A stretch of 40,891 nt of DNA from Anaerolineaceae bacterium. GTDB taxonomy: Bacteria > Chloroflexota > Anaerolineae > Anaerolineales > Anaerolineaceae. Position 1 is the stretch's first letter, and the number at the start of each line of letters is the position of its first letter. Shown here in pieces: positions 40,162 through 40,891 of this stretch. Under the pieces are notes generated by a model. The model had not been told where the DNA came from. It did not search any database and saw only the letters and a list, made by a program, of their open reading frames with translations. The stretch spans positions 13,033-53,923 of the forward strand of contig DNOU01000031.1 of the NCBI GenBank assembly GCA_003501835.1, read 5' to 3'. The translations under genes and the position numbers were made by a program.

Positions 40162-40447
40162 TATTTTGATCTTACATTTTCGTATCCGGGAATTTTGTTC
40201 AGGATAATACGATGGGGGTTTGTACAACCAGGGTAGCAGCGCTGCAGGTAGGGCGTATGTTTATTGGGATTGAAATTGAAGAGGAGTATCATGGGATGGG
40301 AAAGGAAAGGATTTAGAAAATTGCCGTGCTGGTAATGAGAAGTCCAATTCACTTAGGGAATCCTTCTAATCAAGGAGGGCTTCTTCTGGATTTACCATTT
40401 GCCTTAAACATAATCACCAATCCCTAATCACCCGAAGCCTTTCCCTG
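40162..40447. other. Intergenic region, probable right boundary zone
   Basis: About 290 bases with no convincing gene. It contains an AGGATAATAC stretch at 40201-40210 that resembles AGGATAGTAC near 2692-2701, but only over ten bases with a mismatch. No copy of the tRNA 3' end, terminator or CRISPR is seen. Confidence 0.4.
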
Positions 40448-40453
40448 TATAAT
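40448..40453 (+). promoter_or_regulatory. TATAAT box directly before uridine kinase
   Basis: TATAAT at 40448-40453 lies so close to the ATG at 40460 that transcription should start at or beside the first base of the start codon, predicting a leaderless mRNA. No SD is present. The -35 is poorly conserved. Confidence 0.5.
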
Positions 40454-40459
40454 ACTCAT

Positions 40460-40891
40460 ATGCCCATTAAGAAAACTCCTCTTGTCATTGGTATCGCTGG
40501 AGGTTCCGGTTCCGGCAAAACGACCGTTGCCAGTATTGTTCTTGACCGTGTTGGACGCCACCGCATTGCATACCTGCCGCATGATGCCTATTATCGCGAC
40601 CTGACGCAGCTGCCCATGAATCAGCGCATGCAGGTCAACTTCGACCACCCGGACTCGCTGGAATCTGACCTGATGGCTCGGCATATTCAAATGCTCAAGA
40701 ACTGGGAAGCTATCGATATGCCGGTTTACGACTTCACCACCCATCACCGCACCGATAAAACAACCCACATCAATCCCCAGCGGGTCATCCTGGTGGAAGG
40801 GATCTTAATCTTCGCCGATCCGGTGCTGCGCCCCATGTTCGATGTCAAGATCTTTGTGGATACGGATTCAGATATCCGCTTCATCCGCCGC
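40460..40891 (+). CDS. udk: Uridine kinase (partial at the window edge)
   Basis: The first 144 residues of a host pyrimidine salvage enzyme that phosphorylates uridine and cytidine. The P-loop GIAGGSGSGKTTVA is at residues 11-24, then LPHDAYYRDL, the NFDHPDSLE motif and MPVYDFTTHHR, all standard for uridine kinase. VILVEGILIFADPVLR is the Walker B region. The frame runs off the window at 40891. It marks host sequence right of the prophage. Confidence 0.93.
   Translation, partial: MPIKKTPLVIGIAGGSGSGKTTVASIVLDRVGRHRIAYLPHDAYYRDLTQLPMNQRMQVNFDHPDSLESDLMARHIQMLKNWEAIDMPVYDFTTHHRTDKTTHINPQRVILVEGILIFADPVLRPMFDVKIFVDTDSDIRFIRR

Noticed and set aside
2692..40220. AGGATAGTAC near 2692 and AGGATAATAC near 40201 as att sites
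   Set aside because: Only ten bases with one mismatch and no extended match; expected by chance at this window size.
40158..40352. 64-codon minus-strand frame in the right intergenic region
   Set aside because: No SD, low-complexity composition and no neighbours on that strand.
1..40891. CRISPR array, diversity-generating retroelement, IS element, rRNA
   Set aside because: No regularly spaced direct repeats, reverse transcriptase motif, transposase motif or rRNA core sequence was seen.

Overview
The window reads as a bacterial chromosome segment of about 50% GC carrying an almost complete, tailed-phage-type prophage. Host genes flank it: a DinB-type DNA polymerase IV (50-1237, +), a GT4 glycosyltransferase (1242-2504, -), an intact tRNA-Thr(CGU) (2580-2652, +), and at the right edge the start of a uridine kinase (40460 onward, +). 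The host protein style, and a Thr/Pro-rich linker protein at 39145-40161, suggest a Chloroflexota (Anaerolineae-like) host. That assignment is inference; no rRNA is present to test it. TGA is used as an ordinary stop throughout, so the code is standard bacterial.

The prophage starts just after the tRNA. A tyrosine recombinase (2715-3644, +) abuts it, and everything from 3756 to 38499 is on the minus strand, so transcription runs from right to left. At the right end lies a divergent switch: an XRE-type repressor (38627-39043, +) faces a ribbon-helix-helix protein (38248-38499, -) across an operator-like region with palindromes and a good sigma70-type promoter. The early genes follow: small zinc-binding and unknown proteins, a Gp3-like protein with a C-terminal QLDIF, a coiled-coil protein, a DnaD-like replication initiator with an acidic repeat linker, and two orphan DNA methyltransferases (C5-cytosine and beta-class amino-methyltransferase) with a 53-codon Cys-rich partner gene.

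The late block (29856 down to 3756) has terminase small and large subunits, portal, two unknown proteins, one enormous 3689-residue protein, a scaffold-like protein, major capsid protein, a Bbp16-like cement protein, connector, large tail/nozzle-like protein, a Vsr-like nuclease-fold protein, fibre-like proteins, a GH25 lysozyme and two small membrane (holin-type) proteins. The absence of a tape measure and tail-tube genes, and the capsid-cement pair, fit a podovirus of the Bordetella phage BPP-1 type. No reverse transcriptase or diversity-generating element was seen.

The most unusual content is in the giant gene (13663-24732). It chains an N-terminal hydrophobic stretch, a zincin metallopeptidase (HEVGH), a DdrB/ParB-like domain and a zeta-toxin-type P-loop kinase, which matches the 'polyvalent protein' concept of multi-domain effectors injected with phage DNA. 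Two ORFs in the +1 frame (15873-16103 and 18180-18386) sit exactly over its linkers, each with a strong Shine-Dalgarno sequence, which makes overprinted genes likely. Several phage proteins carry sliding-clamp-binding-like QxxLF motifs. Two near-identical terminator-like hairpins precede the terminase gene and the scaffold gene. A small gene after the portal is broken by one in-frame TGA.
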